DNA of 9,144 bases, from the NCBI GenBank assembly GCA_016873595.1, contig VGWZ01000072.1, positions 1-9,144 of the forward strand, in the 5' to 3' direction. The notes beneath the pieces were generated by a model. That model saw only the letters and a list, made by a program, of their open reading frames with translations. It was not told the DNA's origin and made no database searches. This DNA comes from Nitrospira sp. Its GTDB lineage: Bacteria > Nitrospirota > Thermodesulfovibrionia > Thermodesulfovibrionales > SM23-35. This document shows, one piece after another, positions 6,641 through 9,144 of the stretch. The position numbers and the translations under genes were made by a program. Each line of letters opens with the position of its first letter. Position 1 is the stretch's first letter.

Positions 6641-8272
6641 ATGGCACAGGTAAAAAAAGTTACAGGCAATATCGTAGATGTATTGAATTCAACAATTTAT
6701 CCTGGAACGCTGGAGATCTCCGGCGGCAGAATTGCAAATATCATGAAAGACAATAAGACATACGATACTTTTATCGTTCCGGGTTTTATTGATTCACACG
6801 TTCACATTGAAAGCTCTATGCTCATACCTTCTGAGTTTGCACGTTTAGCGGTGATACATGGTACTGTTGCGATAGTATCTGACCCTCATGAAATTGCCAA
6901 TGTACTTGGTATTAAAGGCGTGAACTATATGATAGAGAACGGAAAGACAGTTCCCTTTAAATTTTATTTTGGAGCGCCTTCTTGTGTTCCCGCAACCACA
7001 TTTGAAACATCAGGAGCACGGCTTGGAATTGCGGAAGTGGAGAAATTATTAAAAAGAGAAGAAATAAAATATCTCAGCGAGATGATGAATTTTCCCGGGG
7101 TAATTTTTGATGCTCCATCAGTGATGACCAAGATTCAACTGGCTAAAAAGTATGGCAAGAAGATAGATGGACACGCACCAGGCCTCAGAGGTAAAGAGCT
7201 GGAAAAGTATGTTCAGTCAGGTATCTCAACAGATCATGAGACTTTCGAAAAAGAAGAAGCAATAGAAAAGATTAAGTTGGGGATGAAGATACTCATCAGG
7301 GAGGGATCTGCTGCCAAGGATTTTGATGCTTTAAATAGTTTAATAGAAGAGTACCCTGACTATTGTATGTTCTGTAGTGACGATAAACACCCTGATGATT
7401 TAATAAAGGGGCATATCAATGAAATAGTGAAGAAAGCCATAGGGTTAGGGTATGACAGAATGAAAGTATTACAATGCGCATCTGTGAATCCAGTTCTTCA
7501 TTATGGGTTGGAAGTTGGGCTGCTTCAGAAAGGTGATTTCGCCGATTTTGTCGTCATTGATAATTTCGAAACATTCACTGTTCTGAAAACATATATAAAT
7601 GGTCAGCTTGTTGCAGAAAATGGGAAGAGTTTTATTCCAAAAGTTAAAGCCAAGATAAATAACAACTTTAAGACACGAAAGAAGAAGGTTTCTGATTTTG
7701 TAGTGAAAAAGGAAGGAGAAAAAATAATTGTTATCGAAGCAATAGACGGCCAGTTAATCACAAATAAAATTCAGGAAATCCCTAAGGTTTCCAATGGTTA
7801 CGTTGTTTCTGATACTGATAGGGACATCTTAAAACTTACAGTGGTAAATCGTTATGAAGATGTTCCTCCTGCAAAGGCGTTTATCAAAAATTTTGGTTTG
7901 AAAAAAGGAGCAATTGCCTCCTCAGTTGCTCACGATTCCCATAATATTGTGGCTGTCGGAGTTTCTGATGAAGATATAACGAAAGCTGTTAATTTAGTGA
8001 TAGTGAATAAAGGTGGCCTTGCTGTTGTTTATGATGGTCTCGAGGAAACTCTTCCCTTGCCAATAGCTGGAATTATGACGAATAAAGACGGTTTTAAGGT
8101 TTCAGAAAAGTATTCTAAGATTGATAAACTCGCTAAGTCATTAGGCTCACCCCTCAGAGCGCCTTTTATGACAGTATCATTTATGGCATTGCTTGTTATT
8201 CCACGGTTAAAGTTAAGTGACAAGGGGTTGTTTGATGGCGAAAAATTTGAATTTGTTGATCTTTTCGAATAA
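6641..8272 (+). CDS. ade: Adenine deaminase
   Basis: Hydrolyses adenine to hypoxanthine and ammonia for purine salvage or nitrogen supply; cytosolic, amidohydrolase superfamily with a metal centre. Features seen in order: a short N-terminal beta segment (GNIVDVLNSTIYPGTLEISGGRI), PGFIDSHVHIES with metal ligands His53 and His55, SDPHEIANVLG, Glu147 in YLSEMMN, His178 in DGHAPG, His199 in STDHE and the catalytic Asp in CSDDKHPDD (about 247-248). The C-terminal domain has VAHDSHNIVAVG and LPLPIAGIMT, characteristic of this family rather than of adenosine deaminase. At 543 residues it is slightly shorter than the roughly 575-590 of Bacillus and E. coli enzymes, but no motif is missing. A clear GGAGG at 6627-6631 lies nine bases before the ATG. 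It follows the acetolactate decarboxylase gene closely and converges with the gene at 8305-8895. Confidence 0.96.
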   Translation: MAQVKKVTGNIVDVLNSTIYPGTLEISGGRIANIMKDNKTYDTFIVPGFIDSHVHIESSMLIPSEFARLAVIHGTVAIVSDPHEIANVLGIKGVNYMIENGKTVPFKFYFGAPSCVPATTFETSGARLGIAEVEKLLKREEIKYLSEMMNFPGVIFDAPSVMTKIQLAKKYGKKIDGHAPGLRGKELEKYVQSGISTDHETFEKEEAIEKIKLGMKILIREGSAAKDFDALNSLIEEYPDYCMFCSDDKHPDDLIKGHINEIVKKAIGLGYDRMKVLQCASVNPVLHYGLEVGLLQKGDFADFVVIDNFETFTVLKTYINGQLVAENGKSFIPKVKAKINNNFKTRKKKVSDFVVKKEGEKIIVIEAIDGQLITNKIQEIPKVSNGYVVSDTDRDILKLTVVNRYEDVPPAKAFIKNFGLKKGAIASSVAHDSHNIVAVGVSDEDITKAVNLVIVNKGGLAVVYDGLEETLPLPIAGIMTNKDGFKVSEKYSKIDKLAKSLGSPLRAPFMTVSFMALLVIPRLKLSDKGLFDGEKFEFVDLFE

Positions 8273-8304
8273 GGTTACGTTTGTCCGTTAATAGATCTTA
8301 ACTT

Positions 8305-8895
8305 CTATCTCACTTCCCTTTTTAACTTCTCAATCAATCTGGTAAATTTGAGACTATATTTCTTTTCATGCTCTGAGAGGAATTCCGCTAATTTAATCTG
8401 TACTGCTTCATCAACTGAAAGTGCTGCCTGGAGAACAGTCTTCCCATTTGGGGTCCTTACTGGTCGCAGCCTTAGCTGTGGGTTGCTTTCTATAGCTGCT
8501 CTCAATTCCCGGGCAGCCCTTTTTTTTCCTTCTCGATATTCTTTTTGCATGATTTCTATTGAGTTGAAAATATGCTCAATCGTTGATGTGTTTTGCTTTT
8601 TCTTGAGCGTTTCAATTGCTAAAATACCGTCTCTCCTTTGTTGGAATTCTTCAGGACTTGTTCCGAATCCAATAGAATCTATCAAATTTTGTTGAGCTTC
8701 TTTCAAAAGGGAAGGTTTGCTCCCTTTTAGCTTTTGCCATAACCCATCACGATCAATCTGGCCTTTATAAAATTCTGCCAAAAAAGATCTTAATTTCTCT
8801 TCGTCTTTTATCTTTTCTTTTTCTTCTGGTGTGACTTCTCCAATCTCGGCTATCTTTTCCATTGCTTTTTCAAAGGCACTTTTTACTTTACCCAT
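8305..8895 (-). CDS. Conserved-looking hypothetical protein, soluble, helical and highly charged
   Basis: I do not recognise this 196-residue protein. It has no signal peptide or membrane segment and is rich in Lys, Glu and Arg. Visible blocks are an N-terminal amphipathic helix (GKVKSAFEKAMEKIAEIG), an acidic/basic linker (VTPEEKEKIKDEEK), a central region containing PSLLKEAQQNLIDSIGFG and EEFQQRRDGILAIETLKKK, a basic helical stretch at about 115-135, the motif RPVRTPNGKTVLQAALS at 144-160, and a helical C-terminus ending in IEKLKREVR. The start is supported by GGGAG at 8905-8909, nine bases upstream, and by a promoter candidate at 8998-9026. It is transcribed alone, converging with the adenine deaminase gene across a 32-bp gap. 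Coding character, ribosome site and the lack of a competing long frame make it a real gene; no function can be assigned. Confidence 0.8.
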   Translation of the reverse strand: MGKVKSAFEKAMEKIAEIGEVTPEEKEKIKDEEKLRSFLAEFYKGQIDRDGLWQKLKGSKPSLLKEAQQNLIDSIGFGTSPEEFQQRRDGILAIETLKKKQNTSTIEHIFNSIEIMQKEYREGKKRAARELRAAIESNPQLRLRPVRTPNGKTVLQAALSVDEAVQIKLAEFLSEHEKKYSLKFTRLIEKLKREVR

Positions 8896-8997
8896 TGTTG
8901 TTGTCTCCCTTTCTTTAAAAGACCGAAGAATCTCTCTTCATAAAATTGACTGAACATATTCAATATATTTTTTTACATCAAACATAGATTTACAACC

Positions 8998-9026
8998 ATT
9001 ATAGCTCATAGAGCGTATTTTGCTAA
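8998..9026 (-). promoter_or_regulatory. Candidate promoter of the 196-residue hypothetical gene
   Basis: On the minus strand, TTAGCA (9026-9021, 4 of 6 bases of the -35 consensus) is separated by exactly 17 bases from TATAAT (9003-8998, 6 of 6). It implies a 5' leader of roughly 95 bases before the ATG at 8895, in which I see no recognised riboswitch. Confidence 0.45.
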
Positions 9027-9049
9027 AGATAGGCTGCTCATTTTATACT
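9020..9049 (+). promoter_or_regulatory. Candidate divergent promoter toward the right edge
   Basis: TTGCTA at 9020-9025 and TATACT at 9044-9049 are separated by 18 bases. The -35 hexamer overlaps that of the opposite-strand promoter candidate at 8998-9026. The gene it would serve lies beyond the window. Confidence 0.25.
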
Positions 9050-9144
9050 CTGTAATGCATCCTCCAATCAAAAGATAGTTAACGTGGTACAATTAAAATT
9101 ATGAAATGATTCAAAACAGAGGTTCTTGCAAAAGTATCAAATGG

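Noticed and set aside
8287..8302. GTTAA...TTAAC hairpin between the convergent genes as a terminator
   Set aside because: Only a 5-bp AT-rich stem without a T-run on either strand.
9106..9144. Plus-strand open frame starting MIQNRGSCKSIKW at the right edge
   Set aside because: Thirteen codons, no ribosome site and no recognisable sequence; cannot be told from chance.

Overview
The window is a bacterial chromosomal segment of moderate, somewhat AT-rich composition with short intergenic gaps and Shine-Dalgarno-led genes. No RNA gene, CRISPR array, transposase or phage gene was seen. The minus-strand order pheA-hisC-aroF-tyrA-aroA, the Thermotoga-type DAHP synthase and the aroA/tyrA sequence style suggest an anaerobic lineage such as Nitrospirota (Thermodesulfovibrionia-like) or a Desulfobacterota relative. 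That placement is inferred from gene order and sequence style only.

Positions 49-5631, read right to left, form an aromatic amino acid operon. It encodes a chorismate mutase-prephenate dehydratase-ACT fusion (PheA), a HisC-type aminotransferase, a DAHP synthase with a regulatory ferredoxin-like domain (AroF), prephenate dehydrogenase (TyrA) and EPSP synthase (AroA). The set covers entry into the shikimate pathway, its penultimate step, and both branches from chorismate to phenylalanine and tyrosine. Coupling is tight: hisC starts on the last base of the pheA stop reading backwards, and aroA starts at a TTG inside the end of tyrA. The one sizeable gap, between hisC and aroF, is filled by a 117-bp branched inverted-repeat element. 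aroA carries about 28 extra codons made of a GC-rich palindrome and a degenerate 7-base tandem repeat.

Positions 5632-5831 are an AT-rich divergent promoter region. To its right, on the plus strand, lie an acetolactate decarboxylase with a lipoprotein signal peptide (5832-6605) and an adenine deaminase (6641-8272), 35 bp apart. Their metabolic link is not obvious.

A minus-strand gene for a 196-residue soluble, helical, highly charged protein of unrecognised family (8305-8895) converges on the deaminase gene. The last 249 bp hold a plausible promoter for it, a weaker divergent one, and no convincing gene.

No wholly new multi-gene system is evident. The most unusual content is the two structured repeats, one between genes of the aro operon and one inside aroA, and the apparently exported acetolactate decarboxylase.
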